64,000 bases of DNA, from contig OMYN01000009.1 of NCBI GenBank assembly GCA_900315265.1, positions 1-64,000 of the forward strand. The letters are read 5' to 3'. This document shows positions 7,482 to 16,446 of the stretch, piece by piece. Within the stretch, counting starts at the first letter, position 1; every line of letters begins with the position of its first letter. The position numbers and the translations under genes were made by a program. This DNA is from an uncultured Eubacteriales bacterium. Its GTDB lineage: Bacteria; Bacillota; Clostridia; Lachnospirales; Bianqueaceae. The notes under the pieces are model-generated. The model saw nothing but the letters and a program-made list of their open reading frames with translations. It was not told the origin of the DNA and ran no database searches.

Positions 7482-9113
7482 TCATTTCCATTTTTCAACA
7501 AGGGACAGGATATCATCCGTAAACTTGCCAAGGTCTTTATTGGCCCATCCGGAGCTCTTTTCGACCAGGTTCTTCAAGCGGCCGAAAGCAGAAACCAACC
7601 GCTGATAAGCCAGGGATGCAGTGCGGACAGCTGCGGAAGTTCCGGCAGCACGATGCTCGATCGGCTTCGGAGGCGCTTCATATATCCAGCAGCCGTTGAC
7701 CAAATCATAAACAGATCCGGAATAAGGAGCCTTGGCCAGATCATCCTTCCCGAAAGTGTCGTTGAGCAGAGCGGCAAAAAGATCGGTGACCTTGTCCTCG
7801 CCGTGGACAACGAAGATGCGGGAGGGCTGCTTTTTCATGGATTTGACCCAGTCGATCAGCATTTTCTGATCGGCATGGCCACTAATACCGGGCAGCTGGC
7901 AGATGGAAGCTTTGACGGCGATCTCATCGCCGAACAAGGTGACCGAAAAGTCTTCGTGAGCGGCAGCGCCATCCAGGAGACGTCTGCCTAAAGATCCCTC
8001 TGCCTGATAGCCTACGAAGAGAATGGTCGACTCGGGCCGCCATAAATTATATTTCAAATGATGGCGGATACGGCCGGCATCGCACATACCGGAGGCGGAA
8101 ATGATGACTTTGGGATCTTTATTGTAGTTGATTGCTTTGGATTCGTCGCCGGTAACGGCCGTGCACAGACCGGGAAAGTCGATAGGATCGATGCCCTGAC
8201 TCAAGAGCTGGCTGGCTTCCTGATCGAAGCAGCTGTCCTGGTTGCGGGTAAAGATCTTGGTGGCTTCTACTGCCAGAGGACTGTCGACGTAAACCTTGAA
8301 GTCGGGAAAATCGGGGACCAGATTGCGGTTCTTGATCTCGCGGAAATAGTAAAGCATCTCCTGGGTACGCCCAACGGCAAAGGAGGGGATCACCAGGTTG
8401 CCGCCGGCCTTAAAAGTGCGTTCCAGGATCTCGGCCAGAGGCTGAATGTAATCGGCCGGTTTTTCGTGGATACGATCGCCGTAGGTCGACTCGATGAGCA
8501 GGTAGTCGCCGCCTTCGACCGGCTGGGGATCGCGCAGCAAAGGCTGGTTGGTGTTGCCGACGTCGCCGGAGAAGACGATCTTGCGGCTGACCCCGCTTTC
8601 GGTCGCCCATACTTCGATGGCGCTGGATCCCAGAAGGTGTCCGACGTCGGTAAAGCGGATGCTGATCCCCGGGCATAAATCGATCTTCTGGTCGTAATCG
8701 CAGCCTATGAAAAGGGTCATCAGGCCGTTTACGTCTTCCATGGTGTATGGCGGTTCGATAGGTTCCAGTCCTTTACGCTGGCGTTTGCGGTTTTTCCACT
8801 CAGCGTCGGACTCCTGGATGTGAGCGCTGTCGGCCAGCATGATCGAGCACAGATCCAGCGTGGCCTTGGTAGTCAGCACGGTCCCGCGGAAGCCCTGCTT
8901 GTATAAGAAGGGGAGCATGCCGGTGTGATCCAGATGGGCATGGGTGATCAGCACATAATCAACGTCTTTGGCAGCAATGGGAAGGTCGATATTTTCATAT
9001 AGATCCCGTCCCTGCTGCATACCAAAGTCGACCAGGATGTTCTTTCCGGCAGCCTGCAGATAATGACAGCTGCCGGTAACTTCGTGGTCGGCTCCGATAA
9101 AGGTAAGTTTCAT
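7482..9113 (-). CDS. Beta-CASP metallo-beta-lactamase RNA hydrolase
   Basis: A 543-residue zinc hydrolase of the MBL/beta-CASP type (YSH1/CPSF-like), a group of RNA endo/exonucleases. Visible signatures are the metal motif THAHLDHTG (about residue 57), a later His in the GHLLGSS stretch, VFSGDVG, the beta-CASP domain (GNLVIPSFAVGRTQEML), ASGMCDAGRI, and the C-terminal His motifs SGHADQ and VVHGE of the RNA-specificity domain. The ATG has AAGGAG upstream. It lies just downstream of, and possibly is transcribed with, the ABC exporter pair. The RNA target is unknown; a general RNA-processing role is inferred from the family. Confidence 0.87.
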   Translation of the reverse strand: MKLTFIGADHEVTGSCHYLQAAGKNILVDFGMQQGRDLYENIDLPIAAKDVDYVLITHAHLDHTGMLPFLYKQGFRGTVLTTKATLDLCSIMLADSAHIQESDAEWKNRKRQRKGLEPIEPPYTMEDVNGLMTLFIGCDYDQKIDLCPGISIRFTDVGHLLGSSAIEVWATESGVSRKIVFSGDVGNTNQPLLRDPQPVEGGDYLLIESTYGDRIHEKPADYIQPLAEILERTFKAGGNLVIPSFAVGRTQEMLYYFREIKNRNLVPDFPDFKVYVDSPLAVEATKIFTRNQDSCFDQEASQLLSQGIDPIDFPGLCTAVTGDESKAINYNKDPKVIISASGMCDAGRIRHHLKYNLWRPESTILFVGYQAEGSLGRRLLDGAAAHEDFSVTLFGDEIAVKASICQLPGISGHADQKMLIDWVKSMKKQPSRIFVVHGEDKVTDLFAALLNDTFGKDDLAKAPYSGSVYDLVNGCWIYEAPPKPIEHRAAGTSAAVRTASLAYQRLVSAFGRLKNLVEKSSGWANKDLGKFTDDILSLVEKWK

Positions 9114-9139
9114 CGCATCTCCTTAGTGTCTTAAATAGG

Positions 9140-10912
9140 TCATGACTGCTGGAACTGGCTGTTATACAGCTTTGCGTAGAATCCGCCTTTCTTCAGCAGT
9201 TCCTGATGATTTCCGGTCTCGATGATATTGCCGTCTTTCATGACAAGGATCTGATCCGCGGATCGGATGGTGGACAGACGATGGGCAACGATAAAGCTGG
9301 TGCGTCCGTTGGACAGTTTATCAAAGGACTGCTGGATCAGCATTTCGGTACGGGTATCGATGGAGCTGGTGGCCTCGTCCAGGATGATCATAGGAGGCAT
9401 GGCCAGCATGATACGGGCAATGCACAAAAGCTGGCGCTGGCCTTCCGAAAGGTCTCCGCCTCCGGTAAGATACGTGTCGTAGCCATCGCCCAGACGGCGG
9501 ATAAATTCGTCGGCATGAGCTTTTTTGGCAGCCGTTACGATCTCCTCGTCGCTGGCGTCGGGCCGTCCCATGGCGATATTTTCGCGGACGGTGCCGTCTT
9601 TGATCCAAGTATCCTGCAGGACCATGCCGAAGCCGCTTCTGAGGTTACGGCGGGTCATGTCGTAGATACTGGTATCTTCGACTTTGATGTCGCCCTTGTT
9701 GACGTCATAAAAGCGCATAAGCAGGTTGATCAAAGTAGTCTTGCCGCATCCGGTAGGCCCTACGATGGCGATCTTGCTGCCCGGTTTTACATGCAGGTTA
9801 AAGTCCTGGATCAGAGGACGTTCCGGAACATACTGGAAATATACATGATCGATATCGACCTTTCCGTCGAAATGATCGACCGTGACCGGATGTTGGGGAT
9901 CGGCCTTTTCAGGCTCCAGTTCGATCAGTTCCAGGATACGGGCGGCGCAGGCAATGGAGTTCTGAAGTTCGGTCACAACGCCGGAGATCTCGTTGAAAGG
10001 CTTGCTGTACTGGTTGGCATAGCTGAGAGCGCTGGAAAGCTGGCCGACGGTGATACGGCCGCGTAAGGTCAAAAAGGCTCCGAAAATAGCAGCGGCCGCA
10101 TAAACGATACTGTTGACGAAACGGGTACAGGGGTTGGTAAGAGAACTGTAGAAGGTAGCCTTCAGGGATGTGTCGCGCAGACGGTCGTTGATATCATCAA
10201 AGCGTTTGCAGACATCTTCTTCTCTTCCGTAAGCCTGGACAGCTTTCTGGCCGGAGATCATCTCATCGATCAGGGCAGTCTGCTGGCCGCGGATCTCACT
10301 CTGGCGGCGGAAGTGTTTATAGGAATGGGATGCGATGAAACGGGCAACGAACAAAGACAGAGGTGTCAGGATGACAACGACAAGGGCGATGATCCAGTCG
10401 ATGGAGAACATAAAGATCAGGGTGCCCAGGATCATCAGGACGCCGGAAAAGAGCTGTGTGAACCCCATCAGAAGACCGTCCGAGAACTGGTCGGCATCGG
10501 CGATGACACGGGATACCAGGTCCCCGGAAGGATGAGCGTCAAGATAGGACAGCGGCAGCTGCTCGATCTTTTTGAAGGCTGCGTTTCGAAGGTCGCGGAC
10601 GACATGATAAGCAACTTTATTGTTGACCAGGTTCTGCAGCCACTGAGCTAAAGCCGTGATCAGTACGGTTACGACAATGATCATCAAAATGTGGACCAGA
10701 CCCTTGAAATCGACATTGCCCTTGGAAACGATCTTATCGATGGCCTGTCCCTGAAGGATAGGCAGCCACAGAGTCAGCACGCAGACGACCGCTGCAAATA
10801 AGATCGAACCGATCAGCAGCCAGCGGTAATCTTTAATATAATGAAGGACTTTTTTCAGTGTTTTGATCTGAGAAGCCTTATCGACCGGCTTCTTGTTTTT
10901 CTGAATGCTCAT
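9140..10912 (-). CDS. ABC exporter half-transporter with canonical ATP site
   Basis: A 590-residue half-transporter with about six membrane helices (residues 35-320) and a C-terminal ATPase. The ATPase has Walker A GPTGCGKTT, signature LSEGQ, Walker B with catalytic Glu (IILDEATSS) and switch His (IVAHRLSTI). It overlaps the upstream partner by 4 bp (ATGA), so translation is coupled. With that partner it should form a heterodimeric exporter of the TM287/288, BmrCD or EfrCD kind. The substrate could be a drug, lipid or peptide; sequence alone does not say. The ATG at 10912 has AAAAGGAGG upstream, inside the partner's last codons. Confidence 0.87.
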   Translation of the reverse strand: MSIQKNKKPVDKASQIKTLKKVLHYIKDYRWLLIGSILFAAVVCVLTLWLPILQGQAIDKIVSKGNVDFKGLVHILMIIVVTVLITALAQWLQNLVNNKVAYHVVRDLRNAAFKKIEQLPLSYLDAHPSGDLVSRVIADADQFSDGLLMGFTQLFSGVLMILGTLIFMFSIDWIIALVVVILTPLSLFVARFIASHSYKHFRRQSEIRGQQTALIDEMISGQKAVQAYGREEDVCKRFDDINDRLRDTSLKATFYSSLTNPCTRFVNSIVYAAAAIFGAFLTLRGRITVGQLSSALSYANQYSKPFNEISGVVTELQNSIACAARILELIELEPEKADPQHPVTVDHFDGKVDIDHVYFQYVPERPLIQDFNLHVKPGSKIAIVGPTGCGKTTLINLLMRFYDVNKGDIKVEDTSIYDMTRRNLRSGFGMVLQDTWIKDGTVRENIAMGRPDASDEEIVTAAKKAHADEFIRRLGDGYDTYLTGGGDLSEGQRQLLCIARIMLAMPPMIILDEATSSIDTRTEMLIQQSFDKLSNGRTSFIVAHRLSTIRSADQILVMKDGNIIETGNHQELLKKGGFYAKLYNSQFQQS

Positions 10913-12636
10913 TGCGCCATGTCCTCCTTTTTGATCTGAGACTCATAGATCTCGCGGTATACCTGACAGGTCTTGAGCAGTTCCTCATGAGTACCTTCGC
11001 CCATCAGACGTCCGTCCGCCAAAACCAGGATCTTATCGGCATACAGGATCGAAGCGACACGCTGGCTGACGATAAAGGTAGTGGGGTGGTAGCTCAAATG
11101 GTGAATGGCTTCCCTCAGAGCGGCATCGGTCGCAAAGTCAAGGGCAGAAGAGCTGTCGTCCAGGATCAGTATGCGAGGTTTGCGGATCAAGGCGCGGGCA
11201 ATGGAAAGCCGCTGGCGCTGGCCTCCGGAGAAATTGCGTCCGCCTTGTTCGACCGCCTCGTCAAGCTGCTTAGGCTTCTGACGGACGAAATCTTCGGCCT
11301 GGGCATCCTTTAAAGCCTGCCAGATCTCCTGATCGGTCGCATCCGGATTTCCAAATTGAAGGTTGCTGCGGATGGTGCCGGCAAAAAGAATAGGCTTCTG
11401 AAGAACGATGCCCACTTCCTGTCTGAGATCGGCCATAGGCAGATCTTTGACATCGACACCATCAACCTTGACACTGCCCGAAGAAACGTCATAAAAACGT
11501 GGGATCAGGTTGACCAGGGATGATTTTCCGCTTCCGGTACCGCCGATGATGCCGATGGTCTGTCCAGGCTCGGCCTTGAAGGTGATGTCGGACAGGGCAG
11601 GATCTCCGCCGCCCTCATAAGTCAGGCTGACATGGTCGAAATCAACGCTGCCTTCCCGGTCGGTCTGTGCGGGACTTTCCGATTGCTGCATGCCGATCGG
11701 AGTGTCCAAAATGGCCTGGACGCGGTTGCCGGCAGCGATGGAACGGGAAATGGTGACGATCAGGTTGGCCAGCTTGACCAGTTCGACCAGGATCTGAGCC
11801 ATGTAGTTGACAAGGGCGATGACCTGTCCTTGTGTGAGGGCCCCGACGTTGACGCGGATAGCGCCTACATATAAAAGCAGAGCAGTCGCCAGGTTGATCA
11901 GGATATAAGTCAGGGGGTTGGTCAGTGCGGAAAACAGACCGACGTGTTTAGACTGCTGGGTCAGTTTTTCGTTCTGGTCAAGAAACTGATTTGTTTCACT
12001 GGATTGTAAGTTGAAGGCCCGGATGACGCGGACACCGGTCAGATTGTCACGGGTAGCCTGGGTCACCTTATCAAGGCGCGCCTGTACTTTTTTGTAAAGG
12101 GGGACCGTGATGGCCATGATGCCGTAAACGACGATGGCAAGAAGAGGTACCGCCGCGGCAAAGATCCAGGCAGCGTGAGTGTCAACGGTGAAGGCCATGA
12201 TGACCGAACCGAAGACGATAAAGGGCGAGCGGAGGAAAAGGCGGAGCGTCATATTGACGCCGGTCTGCAGCATATTCACGTCGCTGGTCAGACGGGTGAT
12301 CAGCGTAGCGGTACCAAGGCTGTCCTGCTTGGAAAAAGACAGGTGCTCGATATGTGAAAAGGCCTTGCTGCGTACGTTAGCGGCAAAGTTAACGGCCGCT
12401 TTTGCTGAAAACCACTGGGCGACTGATGACAGAGCCAGACCGCATGCGGCAAGAACGATCAAAAGGATGCCGATCTTGACGATATAAGATGTATTGTTTC
12501 CTCCGATGCCGATATCGATCAGGCGAGCCATCAGCAGCGGAACGATCAGGTCGACGCAAGCTTCCAGGCATTTGAAGAGAGGAGCCAGTATACATTCTTT
12601 GAGGTGATCCTTCATTAAATAAAGAAGTTTTTTCAA
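10909..12636 (-). CDS. ABC exporter half-transporter with degenerate ATP site
   Basis: A 575-residue half-transporter: membrane domain to about residue 310, then an ATPase with Walker A GGTGSGKSS and signature FSGGQ. Walker B has Asp in place of the catalytic Glu (LILDDSSSA), and the switch His is Gln (IVSQRVASI). This is the pattern of the partner that forms the degenerate site in heterodimeric exporters. The start is taken as TTG 12636, because AAGGGGG sits seven bases before it while the first ATG (12615) has no ribosome site; the resulting N-terminus MKKLLYLMKDHLKE fits the family. It is first in the operon, after an extended -10 promoter. Confidence 0.86.
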   Translation of the reverse strand: MKKLLYLMKDHLKECILAPLFKCLEACVDLIVPLLMARLIDIGIGGNNTSYIVKIGILLIVLAACGLALSSVAQWFSAKAAVNFAANVRSKAFSHIEHLSFSKQDSLGTATLITRLTSDVNMLQTGVNMTLRLFLRSPFIVFGSVIMAFTVDTHAAWIFAAAVPLLAIVVYGIMAITVPLYKKVQARLDKVTQATRDNLTGVRVIRAFNLQSSETNQFLDQNEKLTQQSKHVGLFSALTNPLTYILINLATALLLYVGAIRVNVGALTQGQVIALVNYMAQILVELVKLANLIVTISRSIAAGNRVQAILDTPIGMQQSESPAQTDREGSVDFDHVSLTYEGGGDPALSDITFKAEPGQTIGIIGGTGSGKSSLVNLIPRFYDVSSGSVKVDGVDVKDLPMADLRQEVGIVLQKPILFAGTIRSNLQFGNPDATDQEIWQALKDAQAEDFVRQKPKQLDEAVEQGGRNFSGGQRQRLSIARALIRKPRILILDDSSSALDFATDAALREAIHHLSYHPTTFIVSQRVASILYADKILVLADGRLMGEGTHEELLKTCQVYREIYESQIKKEDMAQ

Positions 12637-12674
12637 AAGAGTGCCCCCTTAGCAGAGATTACAAACATTCCATT

Positions 12675-12683
12675 ATTATATCA
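12675..12683 (-). promoter_or_regulatory. Extended -10 promoter of the ABC exporter operon
   Basis: On the minus strand TGATATAAT (extended -10) lies about 40 bp before the TTG start. No good -35 is seen at 17 bp. Confidence 0.55.
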
Positions 12684-12744
12684 TAGCGGCCGGATACCTT
12701 CTACACGTTTTGCGAAGAGAAGGGGCGAGGCAGAATACGAAAAG

Positions 12745-12786
12745 AAAAAGCCTTATGACGGTAAGAATGCCATCACAAGGCTTTTT
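12745..12786. terminator. Terminator of the Rrf2 regulator gene
   Basis: AAAAAGCCTT pairs with AAGGCTTTTT, with inner TGA/TCA and GG/CC pairs. It is symmetric, so it can act on both strands. Confidence 0.8.
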
Positions 12787-12799
12787 GATCAGAAATCGT

Positions 12800-13231
12800 T
12801 CAGATCACGTAGTCGTTGCCGGGCTCCAGGGGCGGAAGAAGATCGGCAAGCGAAACACTGTCCAGATATTTGTTGATCATGTCGTTTAGTTTGATCCAGA
12901 TGGGAAGGGTACGGCAGTCGGCGCTTTGCTGGCACTCGGGAGCATTATGCTCCAGACAGGCGACGGGAGCCAGGTTTTCTTCGGATAGGCGTAGGATCTC
13001 ACCGACGCTGTATTCGCTGGGGCTGCGGGTCAGACGGTAGCCGCCGCCTTTTCCCCTGACGCCGACCAAAAGGCCGTGCTGCACCATCGAACGGAGAATG
13101 GTTTCCAGATATTTTTCAGAGATCTGCTGGCGGTCAGCGATCGTCTGAAGAGGAATATAACCACTGCTCTGGTGCTCGGCAAGGTCGATCATAACTTTCA
13201 GCGCATATCTGCCTTTGGTAGATATCATCAT
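12800..13231 (-). CDS. Rrf2-family regulator (CymR/IscR-like cysteine regulator)
   Basis: An Rrf2 winged-helix repressor of 143 residues: N-terminus MMISTKGRYALKVMIDLAEH, recognition region ISEKYLETILRSMVQHGLLVGVRGKGGGYRL, then a C-terminal part with Cys near residues 97, 105 and 111 (VACLEH, PECQQ, ADCRTL) that could hold a cluster or sense redox state. The ATG at 13231 is preferred, because GGAGAG is nine bases upstream and a longer reading would run through its own promoter and operator. It is divergent from cysK, and the same palindrome lies at both promoters, so it probably represses itself and cysK according to cysteine supply, as CymR does in Bacillus. Confidence 0.85.
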   Translation of the reverse strand: MMISTKGRYALKVMIDLAEHQSSGYIPLQTIADRQQISEKYLETILRSMVQHGLLVGVRGKGGGYRLTRSPSEYSVGEILRLSEENLAPVACLEHNAPECQQSADCRTLPIWIKLNDMINKYLDSVSLADLLPPLEPGNDYVI

Positions 13232-13260
13232 AAAGCAGGGCTCTCCTTTCAATTGGATAG

Positions 13261-13287
13261 ATAAACCCATTATACCACTGGGTTTAT
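13261..13287. promoter_or_regulatory. Rrf2 operator at the regulator's own promoter
   Basis: ATAAACCCA-N9-TGGGTTTAT is a perfect 9-bp inverted repeat. It covers the -10 and most of the spacer of the minus-strand promoter, the geometry of autorepression. The same motif recurs at 13387-13413. Confidence 0.85.
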
Positions 13288-13297
13288 GCTTTGCCAA
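13269..13297 (-). promoter_or_regulatory. Promoter of the Rrf2 regulator
   Basis: On the minus strand TTGGCA (13297-13292) and TATAAT (13274-13269) are 17 bp apart, with the operator lying over the -10. Confidence 0.82.
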
Positions 13298-13353
13298 GTA
13301 GCGAGCGGCGTTTTCATTTCCTAAAAATTTTTACGGAATTTTTGAATTTTATA

Positions 13354-13382
13354 TTGACAGGAAGGGAAGAAGCTTTTATTAT
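13354..13382 (+). promoter_or_regulatory. cysK promoter
   Basis: TTGACA (13354-13359) and TATTAT (13377-13382) are 17 bp apart, about 120 bp before the cysK ATG. Confidence 0.85.
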
Positions 13383-13386
13383 ATCC

Positions 13387-13413
13387 ATAAACCTACAGGA
13401 TAAAAGGGTTTAT
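13387..13413. promoter_or_regulatory. Rrf2 operator at the cysK start site
   Basis: ATAAACCTA-N9-AGGGTTTAT has the same 27-bp length and consensus as the operator at the regulator gene. It begins five bases after the -10, so a bound repressor would block initiation. Confidence 0.83.
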
Positions 13414-13501
13414 AAACAAGCGGAAAGCATGTATCTGCAGAAGCAAGTGTATGGACAATATTTTGCTGCTGGGCTGCTTTAAGCTGTAAGGAGGCATTTT
13501 T

Positions 13502-14434
13502 ATGAGCAGAATTTACAAAAGCGTTGACCAGCTGATCGGTAATACTCCGTTGGTTGAGCTGACCCATCTTGAGAAGAAATACGATCTGAAAGCCACGATC
13601 CTGGCAAAGCTGGAGTATTTCAATCCGGCCGGTTCTGTGAAAGACAGAATTGCCAAGGCGATGATCGATGATGCAGAGCAGAAGGGACTCCTGAATCAGG
13701 ATTCCACCATTATCGAACCTACTTCCGGCAATACCGGCATCGGACTTGCCTCCGTTGCAGCTGCCCGCGGATATCGTATCATCATTGTAATGCCCGAGAC
13801 CATGAGTGTTGAACGCCGCCAGATCATGAAGGCTTACGGTGCCGAGCTGGTCCTGACCGAGGGAGCCAAAGGAATGAAAGGGGCGATCGCTAAAGCGGAT
13901 GAACTGGCTAAAGAGATACCGAATTCCTTTATTCCCGGACAGTTTGTCAATCCGGCTAACCCGGCTGCCCATGAAGCGACTACCGGTCCCGAGATCTGGA
14001 AGGATACCGACGGAAAAGTTGATTTCTTTGTTGCCGGTGTTGGTACAGGCGGAACGCTTACCGGAGTCGGCCGTTACCTGAAAAAACAGAATCCGGACGT
14101 AAAAGTGGTCGCAGTCGAGCCCGCATCTTCTCCGGTCCTGTCCCAGGGGCATGCCGGATCCCACAAGATCCAGGGTATAGGAGCGGGTTTTGTACCCAAA
14201 GTACTGGATACCAAGATCTATGATGAGATCCTTCCCATCACCAACGAGGATGCTTTTTCGGTAGGTAAAGAGATCGGCAAAAATGAAGGTTTTCTTGTCG
14301 GCATTTCTTCCGGTGCGGCTGTTAAAGCGGCTATCGAACTGGCTCAGCGCCCCGAGAATGCAGGGAAAACGATCGTAGCACTGCTGCCGGATACCGGCGA
14401 CCGCTATCTGTCCACTCCTTTGTTCCAGGACTGA
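13502..14434 (+). CDS. cysK: Cysteine synthase (O-acetylserine sulfhydrylase A)
   Basis: A PLP enzyme of 310 residues that makes L-cysteine from O-acetylserine and sulfide. The PLP Lys is in NPAGSVKDR (about residue 45), the substrate loop is [10 protein letters not shown], the phosphate-binding loop is GTGGTLTG, and the C-terminal motif is [10 protein letters not shown]. Length and motifs are standard for CysK. AAGGAGG lies nine bases before the ATG. The leader carries the Rrf2 palindrome, and the divergent regulator gene has the same site, so expression should rise when cysteine is low. The gene ends at a strong GC-rich terminator and is monocistronic. Confidence 0.95.
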   Translation: MSRIYKSVDQLIGNTPLVELTHLEKKYDLKATILAKLEYFNPAGSVKDRIAKAMIDDAEQKGLLNQDSTIIEPTSGNTGIGLASVAAARGYRIIIVMPETMSVERRQIMKAYGAELVLTEGAKGMKGAIAKADELAKEIPNSFIPGQFVNPANPAAHEATTGPEIWKDTDGKVDFFVAGVGTGGTLTGVGRYLKKQNPDVKVVAVEPASSPVLSQGHAGSHKIQGIGAGFVPKVLDTKIYDEILPITNEDAFSVGKEIGKNEGFLVGISSGAAVKAAIELAQRPENAGKTIVALLPDTGDRYLSTPLFQD

Positions 14435-14495
14435 TACCCTTTTGCACATTTCTTTTTCCTTTCTTGCTGTTGGAAATATTCTCTGTTGCTTTTGA

Positions 14496-14528
14496 CCCGG
14501 CGGAAAAATCCGCCGGGCCCCTTTTTTT
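14496..14528 (+). terminator. cysK terminator
   Basis: A perfect stem, CCCGGCGGA with TCCGCCGGG, with a 4-nt loop is followed by CCC and seven T residues. Confidence 0.9.
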
Positions 14529-14536
14529 CTAAGGGG

Positions 14537-14565
14537 TTTACCCCTTGCGGCCGTTGTGGTAAAAT
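14537..14565 (+). promoter_or_regulatory. Promoter before the small membrane protein
   Basis: TTTACC (14537-14542) is 17 bp from TAAAAT (14560-14565), with an upstream TG making an extended -10. It could serve the whole cdaA region. Confidence 0.6.
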
Positions 14566-14601
14566 TATTTGAACCTATAGCCATACGGCAGAGGAGAAAA
14601 A

Positions 14602-14982
14602 ATGCCAAAAACAAGTTATATCGCACTGATGGCCAAGGCTGCTGCGTATGAAGAAGAGTATCTGAAGCGTGACAGCATTGCCAGACGGTATTATAAACAG
14701 GATTATGTCGGGGTCCAGCAGCTCAAGGCCCGGGTCTGGGCAACCATTTTTTACATTATTTATTGGGCGTATAAAGTGGTGGATATCTTCTACATCCAGC
14801 AGGCCAATCTGCTTCATTATAACTATACAGGCCTGATCATACGCGTCCTTGCCGAGTATGCGGTCGTTCTGATCGCTGTATCTGTCATCGCGGGTCTGGT
14901 GCATTCGGTCCGTTATGACAGGGCTAAAAAGCGCCTGGATGTTTATTATGACCTCTTGGATCAGATCGATAACTTTGTCTGA
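14602..14982 (+). CDS. Small two-helix membrane protein, unknown function
   Basis: A 126-residue protein I do not recognise. It has a charged N-terminus, two hydrophobic segments (about residues 48-68 and 82-105), and a short cytoplasmic tail rich in Arg, Lys and Asp. The ATG has GAGGAG upstream. It is followed closely by the larger membrane protein and cdaA on the same strand, so it is probably in the same transcription unit, but nothing in the sequence ties it to cyclic-di-AMP. Confidence 0.65.
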   Translation: MPKTSYIALMAKAAAYEEEYLKRDSIARRYYKQDYVGVQQLKARVWATIFYIIYWAYKVVDIFYIQQANLLHYNYTGLIIRVLAEYAVVLIAVSVIAGLVHSVRYDRAKKRLDVYYDLLDQIDNFV

Positions 14983-15030
14983 CTCATCGCTTACGCTATT
15001 TAAAATTTTCTGAAATCAAAGGGGAGACAG

Positions 15031-16389
15031 ATGGAACAACTTTCAGTCCTGGATAAAACCAGAAACGTCCTGTCCAAAATCCTGCAGCATTCGCAGCTGA
15101 TCATTCGCTACGCGTTGAAATTCCTGTTGTTTTTTATTGCTTTCCGTATGATATCGGGGATGGAGATCTTCAGCCCTTATGCCTCGGCCGTGCTCAATTC
15201 ATCACTGGTCCAGGTCGTAATGGCGGCTGTCTGCATGCTGCTTCCCAACCGCAGCGGGGCATTGGCTGCTCTGATCCTCCTGGTTTACAACATATTCCAG
15301 TCATCTTTGATCGGTTCGATCATTGTGGGACTGATCCTGCTGCTGATCTATATTGCCAGCGCAAATCTGTTCCCCGACGATACCTTCCTGCTGCTTTTAG
15401 TTCCTATTTTTATCCATTTTAACTGGTATCTGGCTATTCCCCTTTTTGCCGGAATGTATCTGGGCCTTGGTTCGGCGGTCCCTGTCGTTCTGGGAGTTAT
15501 GGCTTACGGCGTCTTGGATATCATCCCGATTTTTATGGACCTGCAGATGGGATCATCGATCGATCAGCTGCCTCAGCTGATCACCAGCGCGTCTTCGTCG
15601 GGCCTTTCTCAGCTGACCCACAATGATTCCATGGTTTTTCTGATCGTTCTGTCCGGGCTTGTGGTACTCTGCGTCGGCCTTCTTCGTAAACTCCATGTCC
15701 GCTACAATCGCTATATCTCTCTGGGCACCGGTTCAATCCTGGGCCTGATCCTTCTTTTTATCGGCCTCTACAAGGGCAAAGTGGTCGGATCCGCCCCCGC
15801 AGTTATTTTATGGGCCGTGCTGGCGATAGCGATCCTGTTTGCTCTTGAGGTGCTGCATGTGTCGCTGAACTATAAAGAAGCGCGCAACCTTGAATTTGAA
15901 GACGACGATTATATGTACCAGGTACGTATGATCCCCAAGATCAATGCCAAAAAACCGGACCAGGAAGATTACCGTCATATCGTTGATGAAGATATAGAAA
16001 AAAGGGTATTGGAACAGAAAGATACCCGCAGAAGGCCGGAACGTCCGGCCCGAAGAGACACATCCGACAGAACCGGGCAGTCTGCCTCTATCGTCAGAAG
16101 GGTCCCTCAGGAGACCGTCCGTTTGGATCCTTCCGCACGCAAGGCAGCTGAGGCCAAAGCCCAGGCCAGTATGGGACCGGAGAAGGCAGCAGGCAGGCCT
16201 GTCGACAAGCCTGTCAAAGTCAATGTGCCTGATGAGCCCGAACAGAAGGAAGAGAAGACTCAGGTAGTTCCGACGGTCGGGAAAAAGACCGGGACCGGCC
16301 GGAGCCGCAAAGATATATCTTTCGGTCCTGCCGGAGAAGAGGACCAGGAAGAGGCTGTCGATCTGTTCGCGGAAAAACCGGACAAATAA
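15031..16389 (+). CDS. Polytopic membrane protein with charged C-terminal tail
   Basis: A 452-residue protein of unknown function. Residues about 25-285 form some eight to ten hydrophobic helices. The remaining 165 or so residues are a hydrophilic, low-complexity cytoplasmic tail rich in Arg, Glu, Lys and Pro, typical of an unfolded linker or docking region. It starts with a GGGGAGA ribosome site and ends 57 bp before cdaA. Co-location suggests a link to the cyclase locus, but no known domain is visible. Confidence 0.65.
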   Translation: MEQLSVLDKTRNVLSKILQHSQLIIRYALKFLLFFIAFRMISGMEIFSPYASAVLNSSLVQVVMAAVCMLLPNRSGALAALILLVYNIFQSSLIGSIIVGLILLLIYIASANLFPDDTFLLLLVPIFIHFNWYLAIPLFAGMYLGLGSAVPVVLGVMAYGVLDIIPIFMDLQMGSSIDQLPQLITSASSSGLSQLTHNDSMVFLIVLSGLVVLCVGLLRKLHVRYNRYISLGTGSILGLILLFIGLYKGKVVGSAPAVILWAVLAIAILFALEVLHVSLNYKEARNLEFEDDDYMYQVRMIPKINAKKPDQEDYRHIVDEDIEKRVLEQKDTRRRPERPARRDTSDRTGQSASIVRRVPQETVRLDPSARKAAEAKAQASMGPEKAAGRPVDKPVKVNVPDEPEQKEEKTQVVPTVGKKTGTGRSRKDISFGPAGEEDQEEAVDLFAEKPDK

Positions 16390-16446
16390 GAGGGAATTCA
16401 TTGCAAGACAGGGCCGTAATACTTTCAGTAAAGGAGGTCGGCACAG

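Noticed and set aside
8058-8678. Plus-strand open frame inside the beta-CASP hydrolase
   Set aside because: It is a frame shadow of a well-conserved gene on the other strand.
9206-10066. Plus-strand open frame of 286 codons inside the ABC exporter
   Set aside because: It is a shadow of the ATPase domain, with no ribosome site and no recognisable motif.
13232-13297. Longer N-terminus for the Rrf2 regulator
   Set aside because: It would cover the promoter and operator of the gene; MMISTKGRYAL at 13231 is the usual family start.
13379-14626. Opposite-strand open frame of 415 codons over cysK
   Set aside because: It runs through the cysK promoter and operator and has no family features; cysK is certain.
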